Assembly (NCBI RefSeq): GCF_004216715.1
Contig: NZ_SGXG01000001.1
Location: 372,001 to 436,000, forward strand
DNA from: Cecembia calidifontis
GTDB taxonomy: Bacteria > Bacteroidota > Bacteroidia > Cytophagales > Cyclobacteriaceae
DNA: 64,000 nucleotides
Reading direction: 5' to 3'
Shown here: positions 25,841 to 35,201 of the stretch, piece by piece
Layout of the letters: each line of letters begins with the position of its first letter
How positions within the stretch are numbered: the first letter of the stretch is position 1
Translations under genes and position numbers: made by a program
Notes under the pieces: model-generated
What the model was told of the DNA's origin: nothing
Seen by the model: the letters and a program-made list of their open reading frames with translations, nothing else
Databases searched by the model: none

Positions 25841-25989
25841 CACCAGCCTTGGACTTCCTTTTGACCTTTAAAAGAGAGGAACAGGTTTTCGCAGAAAGCA
25901 GGTAGTCCATGCATTACCAGCAGAGAATCAGGCTTAAACCCAAAAATCAACCAGCTCAAGAATAAATTTCAAATCCTAAAAGTAAAATT

Positions 25990-26619
25990 ATGTCATTAGT
26001 AGGAAAAAAAGCTCCTTTATTTTCAGCAGGAGCGGTAATCAACGGTGAAGAAATCGTAGAAAACTTCTCTTTGGAGCAGTTTATCGGCAAGAAAGATGTG
26101 GTATTCTTCTTTTATCCAAAAGACTTTACTTTCGTTTGCCCTACAGAAATCCTGGCTTTTCAGGAAAAATTAGCTGAATTTGAAAAAAGAGGTGTCGCCG
26201 TGATCGGTGCATCTACAGATACCGAAGAAACACACCTGGCTTGGTTGATGACGCCCAAGTCGAATGGAGGAATTGAAGGTGTTACTTATCCATTAGTGGC
26301 TGACGTAGCCAAAACCATCGCACATAATTACGGTGTGTTGGCTGGTGAATGGAACTACAATGAAGAAGGACAATTGACCTTCGAAGGTGCCCCTATTGCT
26401 TACAGAGGAACTTTCCTGATCGACAAGCAAGGTATCGTAAGACACGAAACCATCAATGACTTCCCGCTAGGAAGGAATATTGACGAAATGATCAGATTGG
26501 TAGATGCACTTCACCATGTAGAAAAATATGGCGAAGTTTGTCCTGCCAACTGGGAAGAGGGTAAGGAAGCCATGACCGCTTCCAGGGAAGGCGTAGCCAA
26601 TTACCTGAGCAACAATTAA
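25990..26619 (+). CDS. 2-Cys peroxiredoxin (AhpC/TSA family)
   Basis: 209 residues. The peroxidatic Cys50 is in FYPKDFTFVCPTEI and the resolving Cys184 is in GEVCPANW, the typical 2-Cys arrangement. AYRGTFLIDKQGIVRHETIND is the conserved interface. It reduces hydrogen peroxide and organic peroxides using thioredoxin or AhpF; two thioredoxins are encoded elsewhere in the window. It is monocistronic: promoter box upstream and strong terminator downstream. Confidence 0.95.
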   Translation: MSLVGKKAPLFSAGAVINGEEIVENFSLEQFIGKKDVVFFFYPKDFTFVCPTEILAFQEKLAEFEKRGVAVIGASTDTEETHLAWLMTPKSNGGIEGVTYPLVADVAKTIAHNYGVLAGEWNYNEEGQLTFEGAPIAYRGTFLIDKQGIVRHETINDFPLGRNIDEMIRLVDALHHVEKYGEVCPANWEEGKEAMTASREGVANYLSNN

Positions 26620-26643
26620 TTTCAAATACTCTCGTAAAACCAA

Positions 26644-26671
26644 AAGCCCCGGAAATCCGGGGCTTTTTTTC
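26644..26671. terminator. Terminator between peroxiredoxin and the convergent FkbM gene
   Basis: AAGCCCCGGA pairs perfectly with TCCGGGGCTT and is followed by TTTTTT. Confidence 0.85.
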
Positions 26672-26677
26672 TGTTGC

Positions 26678-27472
26678 TTAGATGATCAATCCAATTTTTG
26701 TTGCATACACATCCCTTCCTGCTCGATGATAAGAATATCCATGTTTTTCGATATATGACCTACAGGCATGCTTAGTATCCTCATCAAAATGCTCCTCTTC
26801 ATAAATTATTACTTCCGGATTCATTTTTCCTAAAGGAAGCATTTTTAAAATCTCAAAATCAAAGCCCTCAGTATCTATAGCTAAAAGGTTAATTTGTTTT
26901 CCATTAAATTTTTTCAAAACCGTCTCCGGGCTTATTGCATCAATTTGTATTTCTTCAATCCATTCTTTTTCGTCTTTGGGTACAGTAATGACCTGCTTAG
27001 CGGCCTTTTTGTGAATTGTCCCATCCCGGAATTTCTCTAAAAGTACCCCCTTATCAAAACTCGAAAGCCCGGTTGCCCATCGCTCTTTGCTAAATGCTAT
27101 GGTAAAAAGGGTGGTTTTTCCATCATCTTTGGAAAGAGCTGCATTTACTGGAATTATTTCAGGCCTCTTGGCATGGATTTTTATCAAAAATTCATTGAAA
27201 ACATGTGGCTGTGGCTCCAGCATCACACCGCTCCAATTATCTCTTTTGATAAATTTCTGTAATGGGTCATAAATAAAACCATCGTTTGCACCAATCTGCA
27301 AAAAAGTAATTGGGGCTTCTTTTCTTGAATAGTGATCCAAAAATTCAGATAAAGAGCCTTTAGGCGCCCGGTAAAGGTATTTATAAAAACCAAGGTAAAC
27401 AGGGTTTTCTGAGGCACAGAGATCAAATCTCAATCGGTTATAAGTCTTTTTGAAAAAATATTTAAAATTCAT
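26678..27472 (-). CDS. FkbM family methyltransferase
   Basis: 264 residues. ITFLQIGANDGFIYDPLQKFI is the SAM-binding motif of FkbM enzymes, VMLEPQPHVFNEFL the acidic second strand, INLLAIDTEGFDFEILKML the characteristic DTEGxD segment, and VIIYEEEHFD the final strand. FkbM members O-methylate sugars, lipids or other small molecules. Next to a glycosyltransferase and a Stealth protein it probably modifies a surface glycan. It diverges from the glycosyltransferase gene at 27653. Confidence 0.9.
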   Translation of the reverse strand: MNFKYFFKKTYNRLRFDLCASENPVYLGFYKYLYRAPKGSLSEFLDHYSRKEAPITFLQIGANDGFIYDPLQKFIKRDNWSGVMLEPQPHVFNEFLIKIHAKRPEIIPVNAALSKDDGKTTLFTIAFSKERWATGLSSFDKGVLLEKFRDGTIHKKAAKQVITVPKDEKEWIEEIQIDAISPETVLKKFNGKQINLLAIDTEGFDFEILKMLPLGKMNPEVIIYEEEHFDEDTKHACRSYIEKHGYSYHRAGRDVYATKIGLII

Positions 27473-27652
27473 AATTCAAGGCCATGTTTTAGCTATGCCA
27501 AAAGTAAATTTATTAGTTCCACCTTAAAAAAGTCTGAGGAATTTTATTTGAATGACAAGCACAATGGAAAGCGCACTATTCGTTTCTTATTCCTTACAAA
27601 TGGAGTACATTTGGGTTCATAAATCAATTGGCTAATCATAGCGGAAGTTTTA

Positions 27653-28498
27653 ATGGGAAACCAACCAAAAAAAATTGCCGTGATCACCATGGCGAGAAAT
27701 GATGATTTCTTCCTTTCCCGTTGGATCAAATATTACGGCAAAGAGCTTGGAGAAGAAAATTGCTTCATCTACCTTGACGGAGAAGACCAACCCGTTCCTG
27801 CAAATGCCGGAAAGGTCAATGTATTCCATGAAAAAAGAGTGGCAGAACATGTAGTCAAAGCGGAAAAACGCCGCTTGGGATTTCTTTCCAAAGTTGCAAA
27901 ATCCCTGTTGGAACGATATGATATCATCATCGGGGTGGATGCAGACGAGTTTTTGGTAGTTGACCCGAAAGTTGGAAAAAGCCTTGCCGCCTACCTCAGC
28001 GAAATCGAGATCAACCCTTCAGTGTCAGGGCTAGGGGTAGATGTTGGTCAGCTCTTGGGAAAGGAACCTGATCTGGACAAAGAAAAACCCTTTTTAACCC
28101 AAAGAGAATACGCATTGCTTTCTTCCCGCTATACTAAACCTTCTGTCATCTCGCAGCCGGTCAACTGGGGTTCTGGCTTTCACCGTGTCAAAGGCCATAA
28201 CTTCAGGATCGATCCCAACCTTTACCTGTTTCATTTCGGGTCTGTGGATTATAAAATGATCCAAGACCGTTTTAAGGACAAAGACCGGATGGCTACAGGA
28301 AGAGCAGGCCACATCAAAAAAAGGGCAAAAACTATCGACATTGTCACCAAATCAAAAGCAAAAAAGGAGGAGAAATGGCTGAAAATCGCCAGAAATCTCC
28401 AAACCTATGCAAGGCCCATTTGGGCTTGGAACAAACCAACCATGCTAAAGTGGAAGTTGGTCATAAAAATCCCGGATCGTTTTAAGGGGATTGTCTGA
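27653..28498 (+). CDS. Glycosyltransferase family 2-like protein
   Basis: 281 residues. KKIAVITMARNDDFFLSRWIKYYGKELG is the opening strand and acceptor-recognition part of the Glyco_tranf_2_4 group, CFIYLDGEDQPVP and YDIIIGVDADEFLVV (DxDE) provide the metal and nucleotide-sugar site. SQPVNWGSGFHRVKGHNF and LYLFHFGSVD form the C-terminal part. No membrane segment. It ends 9 bp before the Stealth gene, so the two are probably an operon for a surface polysaccharide. The start at ATG 27653 precedes the first strand. Confidence 0.85.
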   Translation: MGNQPKKIAVITMARNDDFFLSRWIKYYGKELGEENCFIYLDGEDQPVPANAGKVNVFHEKRVAEHVVKAEKRRLGFLSKVAKSLLERYDIIIGVDADEFLVVDPKVGKSLAAYLSEIEINPSVSGLGVDVGQLLGKEPDLDKEKPFLTQREYALLSSRYTKPSVISQPVNWGSGFHRVKGHNFRIDPNLYLFHFGSVDYKMIQDRFKDKDRMATGRAGHIKKRAKTIDIVTKSKAKKEEKWLKIARNLQTYARPIWAWNKPTMLKWKLVIKIPDRFKGIV

Positions 28499-28507
28499 CA
28501 GAATAAT

Positions 28508-29506
28508 ATGGATCACAAAATAAAAGAACCGATTGATGCCGTCATTACCTGGGTGGATGGAAATGACCCCATTCATCAGGCAAAACTGGAAAAAGCGCTC
28601 GGCAATAAATCCAGAAAACACATACCTGGAGCTGACAAAACACGGTTTGGCAACGCCAATGAGCTTAAATACAGCATACTATCTATCTTACGCTTTGCCC
28701 CTTTTATCCGTAAAATTTTTATTGTAACTGACGAGCAGCATCCTGAAGTATTTCCCGATATCCAAAAATATTTCCCCGAAAGGCTTCAGGATGTCAGCAT
28801 TGTAGACCACAAGGAAATTTTCAAAGGATACGAGCAATACTTGCCTGTATTCAATAGCAGGTCCATTGAGGCAGTGATTTGGCGCATTCCAGGTTTGGCT
28901 GACCGGTTCATCTTTTTAAGCGATGACATGTTTCTGGTTAAGGAACTGAAACCGGAAGATTTATTCGTTAATGGAAATGCTGTCATGAGAGGGACATGGC
29001 TGCCTGCGCCTTTCCTAAGGAATGCATGGAATAACATTCGCAAAAATGTTAATAGACATTTGCTGAACAACCCCGATTTTCAGCCTAAACCTTCCTTCCA
29101 TATCGGACAATGGAATGCCGCTGCAATCCTTGGGTTCAAATGGCGCTATTTCTTTTCAAGCCATACTCCACATACTGTCAATAGGAAAAGTGCTGAAGCA
29201 TTCTTTAAGGAAAATCCCGAAATTTTGGAAAAGCAGATTTCCTATAAATTCAGGCATAACAACCAGTTCAATTGCGCCTCACTTTATTATCACCTGGAGA
29301 TCAGAAATGGAAATCAAAACTTCGCAAAACCGTCTTTTGTATTTTTACACCCTTATGGAAGGCGACGAGGTTATATTGAAAAAAAACTGAAAACCTGCGA
29401 ATCGAATCCCGATATCATTTTCATGAATATCCAAAGTTTGGAGAAGTGTGACCAAATTGATCAGGAAAAATTGATTGGTTGGATGGAAAAAAATTTAAGT
29501 CTATGA
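28508..29506 (+). CDS. Stealth family sugar-phosphotransferase
   Basis: 332 residues. The CR1 motif IDAVITWVDGNDP opens the protein; the CR2 region contains RFGNANELKYSILSILRFAPFIRK, IFIVTDEQHP and RFIFLSDDMFLVK, and CR3/CR4-like parts follow (HTPHTVNRKSAEAF, FRHNNQFNCASLYYHL). Stealth proteins transfer sugar-1-phosphate groups in capsule or exopolysaccharide assembly and are related to the GlcNAc-1-phosphotransferase of animals. It lies between a glycosyltransferase and rsgA; its stop overlaps the rsgA start (ATGA). Confidence 0.9.
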   Translation: MDHKIKEPIDAVITWVDGNDPIHQAKLEKALGNKSRKHIPGADKTRFGNANELKYSILSILRFAPFIRKIFIVTDEQHPEVFPDIQKYFPERLQDVSIVDHKEIFKGYEQYLPVFNSRSIEAVIWRIPGLADRFIFLSDDMFLVKELKPEDLFVNGNAVMRGTWLPAPFLRNAWNNIRKNVNRHLLNNPDFQPKPSFHIGQWNAAAILGFKWRYFFSSHTPHTVNRKSAEAFFKENPEILEKQISYKFRHNNQFNCASLYYHLEIRNGNQNFAKPSFVFLHPYGRRRGYIEKKLKTCESNPDIIFMNIQSLEKCDQIDQEKLIGWMEKNLSL

Positions 29507-30426
29507 AAGGAAGGGTCATCAAATCAACAGGAAGTTGGTATTCGGTAAAAACGGATGCTGGCACCATACAGGCAAGGCTACGGGGAAAATTCAAGCAGGA
29601 TGAACTCAAACTGACCAATCCCATCGCAGTTGGGGATTATGTACTGATCGAGAAGGAAGAAAACCAGGCCACCTCAGTGATTACGGACATTCTTCCCAGA
29701 GAAAATTATATTATCCGCAAATCGACCCGGAAAACCCATTTTTCCCATATTCTGGCGTCCAATATTGACCAGGCATTTTTGATTGTTACGCTAAGAAACC
29801 CCAGGACATCACTGGGTTTTATTGACCGCTTTTTGGTCAGCACGGAGAGTTTCCGTATCCCGGCCAGTATCCTGGTCAATAAAATGGATGAATCCTACAA
29901 GGAAAAGGACCTGGAATATCTCGAGACAATCAAAGAAATCTATGAGCCCATAGGCTATCCAGTTCTGGAGATTTCTGCTTTAAAAGAGGAAAATTTGAAG
30001 GAGAAATTCTTGCCCTTGCTCCAGGGCAAAGCCACCCTATTGTCAGGACATTCCGGAGTAGGCAAGTCCACTTTTCTCAACAAGTTGGTACCTGGAGCGC
30101 AACAGGCCACCAAGGAAATCTCCAAATTCAGCGCTAAGGGAGTCCATACTACTACTTTTGCGGAAATGTTTGAGCTGGAGGGCGGTGGTTATCTGATAGA
30201 CACGCCGGGGATCAAGGAATTTGGCATTCTGGACATTGAAGATCAGGAACTCTCCCACTACTTTGTAGAAATGCGGCAATACCTGGGGCAATGCAAATAC
30301 AACAACTGCAAACATATCAACGAACCGGGATGCATGGTGCTTGAAAAACTGGAAGAAGGATACATCCACCCTTACCGTTATGACAGTTATGTCAATATGC
30401 TTTATGAGGAAGAAAGCCATAGGTAA
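29503..30426 (+). CDS. rsgA: Ribosome small subunit-dependent GTPase A
   Basis: 307 residues starting MKGRVIKSTGSWYSVKT (OB-fold). The GTPase domain is circularly permuted as in RsgA: the G4-type ILVNKMDES comes first, then G1 LSGHSGVGKSTFLNKL, then G3 LIDTPGIKEFG. The C-terminal zinc knuckle is CKYNNCKHINEPGC. It acts in 30S maturation. ATG 29503, which overlaps the Stealth stop, is chosen over an in-frame start at 29479 because it matches the family N-terminus. Confidence 0.95.
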   Translation: MKGRVIKSTGSWYSVKTDAGTIQARLRGKFKQDELKLTNPIAVGDYVLIEKEENQATSVITDILPRENYIIRKSTRKTHFSHILASNIDQAFLIVTLRNPRTSLGFIDRFLVSTESFRIPASILVNKMDESYKEKDLEYLETIKEIYEPIGYPVLEISALKEENLKEKFLPLLQGKATLLSGHSGVGKSTFLNKLVPGAQQATKEISKFSAKGVHTTTFAEMFELEGGGYLIDTPGIKEFGILDIEDQELSHYFVEMRQYLGQCKYNNCKHINEPGCMVLEKLEEGYIHPYRYDSYVNMLYEEESHR

Positions 30427-30444
30427 AAGAATCTGATAAAAGGT

Positions 30445-30452
30445 TAACTTTG
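30445..30452 (+). promoter_or_regulatory. Candidate -7 box for the two-component pair
   Basis: TAACTTTG lies 7 bp before the ATG at 30460, matching TAnnTTTG; an implied leader is very short or transcription starts near the codon. Confidence 0.3.
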
Positions 30453-30459
30453 TATTGCT

Positions 30460-31233
30460 ATGGCCACTAATTTCATTATACCGGATAAAATTTTTTTACT
30501 GATTGCATTACTTGCGTTATTGTTTTTTGGACTCATTCTCTACCTGACCTGGAAACTTTCAAAGGCTGAAAAACAAAAAAAGATGGTAGAGGAAAAATTC
30601 AGGGAGCTGGAAGGTAAAGTTGGTAAATTGGAATTAGAGACACTTGAATCCAAACTGAATCCCCATCTTTTTAAAAACATCCTCAATTCCATACAGTCAC
30701 ATGCCTATCAGACCTATTTTGCCCTGGACAAGCTGGCCAATGTACTGGACTATATCCTGTATGAAAGCAGAAGGATGTTTGTCACTCCAAGACAAGAAAT
30801 AGATTTTGCGCTCAACCTTATCGAGATTAATAAAATCAAAGTCAGCCCTTTGTTTGAACTGAAAATCAAAGCAAGAATCAATGAGTCTGAACCTTTGTAT
30901 GAACAAAACTTACTGGCACCATTGATTTCTGTTGATCTCATCGAAAATGCTTTCAAACATGCTGACCTGCAGAGTTCAGATGCATTTATTGCGGTAACAT
31001 TCGAGTTTAAGGAAAGTATATTTTCCCTAACCGTGGCCAATAAAATATCGGGGAAAAATCCGATGAAAAAAGAAAAAAGTGGCATTGGTTCAGAAACACT
31101 TGATCAACGACTGAGGATCATCTATGGCAACAATTTTAAACTCGACCGATTTATAGAAGGAGACGTATTTATAGCACACCTAAAAATCAATCTACTTGAA
31201 CACAAAGCTAAAATGCTTGCTGCTCGACGATGA
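30460..31233 (+). CDS. LytS-type sensor histidine kinase
   Basis: 257 residues. One membrane helix (about residues 12-33) is followed by a coiled coil (SKAEKQKKMVEEKFRELEGKVG). The His_kinase domain has the phospho-acceptor in LESKLNPHLFKNILNSIQ, the N box in SVDLIENAFKHADLQ and a short G box in KSGIGSETLDQRLRIIYG. No extracellular sensing domain, so signals may enter through the membrane helix or a partner protein. It overlaps the response regulator gene by 38 bp. Confidence 0.9.
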   Translation: MATNFIIPDKIFLLIALLALLFFGLILYLTWKLSKAEKQKKMVEEKFRELEGKVGKLELETLESKLNPHLFKNILNSIQSHAYQTYFALDKLANVLDYILYESRRMFVTPRQEIDFALNLIEINKIKVSPLFELKIKARINESEPLYEQNLLAPLISVDLIENAFKHADLQSSDAFIAVTFEFKESIFSLTVANKISGKNPMKKEKSGIGSETLDQRLRIIYGNNFKLDRFIEGDVFIAHLKINLLEHKAKMLAARR

Positions 31234-31921
31234 GCTTCCAGGGCTTACTTATTTGAAAATGTTATGTGAGCAGCTTCCCGAACTGGAAGTGGTAAAAGCT
31301 TTTAATGATCCTGAAATTTTTCTCAAGGAAGTCCCTAATCTGGAATTTGATTTTTGCATTTTGGATATTGAAATGCCATACATGAACGGGCTACAGATTG
31401 CTAATTTACTAGCAGGGAAACCTGTGATTTTTGCAACGGCCTACAAGGAATTTGCCGCCGAGGCATTTGACCTTAACGCAGCAGATTACATCAGAAAACC
31501 CATCAAACTGGAACGCTTGAGGCAAGGAATTGAAAAAGTTTCCCAAATCCTTGGAAAATCTGCTTCTGTTCCGGAAAGGAAATTTTTCCAAGCCAATACC
31601 AATAAAGGAAAAGCAGTACTGTTTTTTGAAAAAATAGCCTATATCCGTACTTCTGAAGTAGATAGCAGGGATAAGGTAGTCACTCTCGTAGATGGGGAAG
31701 AAATCGTTTTAAAAAACGTCACCTTCGGTAAATTACTTGATTCGCTTCCTAAAAAAGAGTTTTGCAGAATAAATAAAAAAGAAATGCTTTCCCTTAAGGC
31801 TGTCCAGGTTTTTTCCTTTGATGAAGTCATTACGAACCTTATCGACAAAAACGGTAAAAACCTCAGACTTTCATTGAGTGAAAATTACAGAACAGAATTT
31901 ATCCAGAAGATAAACATTTAA
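31196..31921 (+). CDS. LytTR-family response regulator
   Basis: 241 residues starting at TTG (MNTKLKCLLLDDELPGL). The receiver domain has DDE at the N-terminus, the phospho-acceptor in FDFCILDIEMPYMNG, and the conserved KP in ADYIRKPIKLERL. The C-terminal LytTR DNA-binding domain includes KIAYIRTSEVDSRDK, VTFGKLLDSLPKKEFCRINKKEM. TTG is chosen because no ATG precedes the first receiver strand; the start lies inside the kinase gene, implying translational coupling. Confidence 0.88.
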   Translation: MNTKLKCLLLDDELPGLTYLKMLCEQLPELEVVKAFNDPEIFLKEVPNLEFDFCILDIEMPYMNGLQIANLLAGKPVIFATAYKEFAAEAFDLNAADYIRKPIKLERLRQGIEKVSQILGKSASVPERKFFQANTNKGKAVLFFEKIAYIRTSEVDSRDKVVTLVDGEEIVLKNVTFGKLLDSLPKKEFCRINKKEMLSLKAVQVFSFDEVITNLIDKNGKNLRLSLSENYRTEFIQKINI

Positions 31922-32029
31922 TTCATTACATTTTTTCCCCACCTTATTACATATATTCTTTTGTTAGCTTCAATGCTGAGTTTTCAATGCTCCCAAACTT
32001 GCATTTTTGTATAATCAAATAATAAGGCA

Positions 32030-32314
32030 ATGGAAAGAGACTTTATTTTGACACAGAAGGAGCACATAGGTGTTCTTTACTTTCCAAAAGAGGAAGTACT
32101 TGACAGCGAAATGGATAGAGAGGCAAGGAAAGCGGCCCTTAACAGAGCGCTTTCACTTGGAAACCTTGAACAAATCAAAGTCCAAATTTATTTTACTGAC
32201 TCAGAGAAATCTTATCTGGTAGACACTACGATTTGGGGACTCACAGAAGAAAGGGTTATCCTAAAACAGGGCATTACCATTCCGATCAACAGGATAATAA
32301 GTGTTTCATTATAA
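32030..32314 (+). CDS. Small conserved protein of unknown function
   Basis: 94 residues, no signal peptide. The N-terminus MERDFILTQKEHIGVLYFPKEEV leads into a helix and a beta-rich second half (VQIYFTDSEKSYLVDTTIWGL ... ITIPINRIISVSL). I do not recognise the family; the end resembles small beta-barrel proteins that bind a ligand or protein. It is followed within 10 bp by a secreted small protein and then the antiporter, so the three probably form an operon. Confidence 0.6.
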   Translation: MERDFILTQKEHIGVLYFPKEEVLDSEMDREARKAALNRALSLGNLEQIKVQIYFTDSEKSYLVDTTIWGLTEERVILKQGITIPINRIISVSL

Positions 32315-32324
32315 AATGAGGATC

Positions 32325-32729
32325 ATGAAAAAACCTCTTGTTTTGGTCTTTTTATTATTCCCTTTGATGATCATGAATACAGAAGCCCAAGAAGAGAAAT
32401 TGAATGTATCATTCTATGATGGAATCTTTATTGGTGGCTACATAGATCAGGGAGGATTTCTAAACTTCACAGGACCTAACATCAACGCCACTTATGGTAA
32501 CTCAAAATTTATCATTGGCATGCTTCCGTCCCTAAGGTTCAAGAAAGACCGTAGCACACCCAAAAATGCTTTCGCTACTCCCAATTTGGGCATAGGGTTC
32601 ACATACAGTTATAAAATATGGGCAATCCAACTGCCCCTATATTACAATCCAAAAACTCCCACTGAAAACGGGAGGTGGCATATAGGAATTGGAGTAGGGC
32701 TTAGGTTAAACGAATTTAATGAGAGGTGA
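32325..32729 (+). CDS. Secreted beta-rich protein of unknown function
   Basis: 134 residues from MKKPLVLVFLLFPLMIMNTEAQ, a signal peptide. The mature part has alternating strands (FYDGIFIGGYIDQGGFLNFTG, NLGIGFTYSYKIWAIQLPLYY, HIGIGVGLRLN) like a small outer-membrane barrel, although shorter than typical porins. ATG 32325 is chosen as the signal peptide start; ATG 32316 is possible. Its stop overlaps the first possible start of the antiporter gene. The function is unknown. Confidence 0.6.
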   Translation: MKKPLVLVFLLFPLMIMNTEAQEEKLNVSFYDGIFIGGYIDQGGFLNFTGPNINATYGNSKFIIGMLPSLRFKKDRSTPKNAFATPNLGIGFTYSYKIWAIQLPLYYNPKTPTENGRWHIGIGVGLRLNEFNER

Positions 32730-32730
32730 T

Positions 32731-35007
32731 ATGATCAACAAGTTCAAAAACAGTTTTTTCTATATCGGTGTAATTGGTGGATTTACCTTGCTGATGTACT
32801 GGATTGTACAGGTCGGAGCCAAATTGGAAGAAGGCAGGAACATCATCATTCCCAATACAGGAAATTCTCAATGGAAAGAATTTTTGGATTCATTGATCCA
32901 TAATTTTGATCATCCACTGGCAATTTTACTTGCCCAAATTGTGACCATCATACTGGCTGCAAGGTTCTTTGGTTGGGTTTGCAGCAAAATTGGACAACCA
33001 ACAGTTATTGGAGAAATCATAGCGGGGATAGTATTAGGTCCCTCTTTGATAGGGATGTACTTCCCTGAATTTTTCAACACTTTATTTCCTGTGGATTCTT
33101 TGGGGAATCTTCAATTTCTGAGTCAGATTGGGCTGATCCTCTTCATGTTTGTAATTGGGATGGAATTGGACATCAGTGTCTTAAAAAACAAAGCACATGA
33201 TGCAGTTGTCATTAGCCATGCAAGCATTATCATTCCTTTTACGCTTGGGATGGGGCTGGCATACTACATCTACACGTCATTTTCACCTGAGGGTGTTCAG
33301 TTTTTGTCTTTTGGACTGTTTCTCGGAATAGCCATGAGTATTACTGCTTTCCCTGTACTGGCAAGGATTGTCCAAGAGAGAGGCCTTCACAAGACAAGGC
33401 TTGGAACAGTGGTGATTACCTGTGCTGCAGCAGATGATATTACAGCCTGGTGTTTGTTAGCAGCTGTTATAGCGATTGTAAAAGCAGGGTCTTTTGTAAG
33501 TGCTCTTTATACTATAGGCTTAGCTTTGATTTATGTGATCCTGATGATCAGAGTAGTAAGACCTTTCCTCAAGCGCGTAGGTGACCTGCATCATACCAAA
33601 GAGAATTTGGGAAAGCCTATCGTTGCCATTTTCTTTCTCACCCTGATTCTATCTGCTTATGCCACTGAGGTAATAGGTATCCATGCCCTCTTTGGTGCAT
33701 TTATGGCTGGTGCAATTATGCCCATCAATACCAGTTTCAGAAATATCTTTATTGAAAAGGTTGAAGATGTTGCTCTGGTCTTATTACTGCCACTATTTTT
33801 CGTATATACTGGCCTGCGCACAGAGATTGGTTTGCTTAATGACCCATACCTTTGGAAGGTCACAGGTTTGATCATTCTGGTTGCCATCATAGGTAAATTC
33901 ATAGGAAGCGCCGTTGCAGCCAAATATGTAGGACAAAATTGGAAAGATAGTCTTACCATTGGTGCACTCATGAATACAAGAGGTTTGATGGAGCTTGTGG
34001 TTCTCAATATTGGATATGACCTGGGCGTCTTGACCCCGGAGATTTTTGCCATGATGGTAATCATGGCTTTGGTCACTACTTTTATGACAGGACCTGCATT
34101 AGACCTCATCCAATGGTTATTCAAAAAGAATACCCCTGAAATTCCAAAAGAGGTAATACAAAACAGCAAGTTTAAGATTCTCATATCGTTTGGCCACCCG
34201 GAAAGAGGCCGTTCCTTATTGAGATTGGCCCATTCACTTGTGAAAAAAGTAAATGGAAACGCGAGCATTACTGCCATGCATTTGACACCCGTAGACGAAC
34301 TCAACCAATATAACCTAAATCAATACGAGGAAGAGAGTTTCTCCCCCATCAAAAATGAATCTCAAAAACTTAACCAGAGAATCCTGACTTTATTTAAGCC
34401 GACACATGATATAGATTCAGATATTGTGGACATCACCAACAAAGGCGACTTTGATCTCTTGTTGATAGGAGAAGGGCAGTCTATTTTTGAGGGTAGCATG
34501 TTGGGAAAAGTCCTAGGCTTTACGACTAAATTCATTAACCCCGAAAAAATTTATAACCAGGTTACCGGTAAAGAAAGTTTTTTTGAAAACTCCCCTTTTG
34601 ATGAGCGGACCAGAAATATTCTCAAAAGAAGTGATTCTTCAGTAGGTATTTTGATTGACAAAGGTTTCGAAAGTACAGATACAGTGTTCATACCTGTATT
34701 TAGTGAATCAGACTATTTCCTTGTTGCCTATGCCCAGAAACTCATCAACAACGCAGGTTCACAGATCACTTTCCTTGATGCCTCCGGTAATTTATATCAA
34801 GACATCCGGTTTAAAGAATCAATAAGGGCAATTGAGCAAGTTGCCCCAAACCATATCCAGCTGATTAAAGAGAAAGTGATTGAAAAAGACTTCCTCCAAA
34901 CCCAAGACCTAATGATTATAAGTTTGGAAAGTTGGAAAGGCCTTCTGGAAACCAAGAGCCTATGGCTTGAAAATATTCCCTCTACACTGATTATTAAGGA
35001 AAAATAA
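32731..35007 (+). CDS. CPA2-family cation/proton antiporter with C-terminal UspA-like region
   Basis: 758 residues. One N-terminal membrane segment precedes the Na_H_Exchanger domain: QPTVIGEIIAGIVLGPSLIG, LFMFVIGMELDISVLKNK, SITAFPVLARI, CAAADDITAWCLLA (the DD pair of CPA2 carriers), FLTLILSAYATEVIGIHALFGAFMAG and ALMNTRGLMELVVLNIG. About 12 helices. The last 270 residues (FGHPERGRSLLRLAHSL to the end) look like a soluble nucleotide-binding/UspA-type regulatory part. It exchanges Na+ or K+ for H+ for pH and ion homeostasis. The start at 32731 is favoured; 32719 is in frame. Confidence 0.9.
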   Translation: MINKFKNSFFYIGVIGGFTLLMYWIVQVGAKLEEGRNIIIPNTGNSQWKEFLDSLIHNFDHPLAILLAQIVTIILAARFFGWVCSKIGQPTVIGEIIAGIVLGPSLIGMYFPEFFNTLFPVDSLGNLQFLSQIGLILFMFVIGMELDISVLKNKAHDAVVISHASIIIPFTLGMGLAYYIYTSFSPEGVQFLSFGLFLGIAMSITAFPVLARIVQERGLHKTRLGTVVITCAAADDITAWCLLAAVIAIVKAGSFVSALYTIGLALIYVILMIRVVRPFLKRVGDLHHTKENLGKPIVAIFFLTLILSAYATEVIGIHALFGAFMAGAIMPINTSFRNIFIEKVEDVALVLLLPLFFVYTGLRTEIGLLNDPYLWKVTGLIILVAIIGKFIGSAVAAKYVGQNWKDSLTIGALMNTRGLMELVVLNIGYDLGVLTPEIFAMMVIMALVTTFMTGPALDLIQWLFKKNTPEIPKEVIQNSKFKILISFGHPERGRSLLRLAHSLVKKVNGNASITAMHLTPVDELNQYNLNQYEEESFSPIKNESQKLNQRILTLFKPTHDIDSDIVDITNKGDFDLLLIGEGQSIFEGSMLGKVLGFTTKFINPEKIYNQVTGKESFFENSPFDERTRNILKRSDSSVGILIDKGFESTDTVFIPVFSESDYFLVAYAQKLINNAGSQITFLDASGNLYQDIRFKESIRAIEQVAPNHIQLIKEKVIEKDFLQTQDLMIISLESWKGLLETKSLWLENIPSTLIIKEK

Positions 35008-35201
35008 ATAGGTTTAAAAAGGAATATTGGCTCAAAAAAAGCTGACATTCCGTTTATCCATCCGAAACACCTTTCAAAACCAAGGGGGTCAGCACAGCGA
35101 AAGCATTTTTATTTAACCGTCTATTTTTTGTAACATAGGTGCCGCAAGTGGAGCTGTTATTAGTCCCTACTTGTCCAAAAAAACTAAACCTGATATACTT
35201 T

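Noticed and set aside
25777..25959. 60-codon minus-strand frame upstream of the peroxiredoxin gene
   Set aside because: It runs against the likely promoter region and shows no recognisable features.
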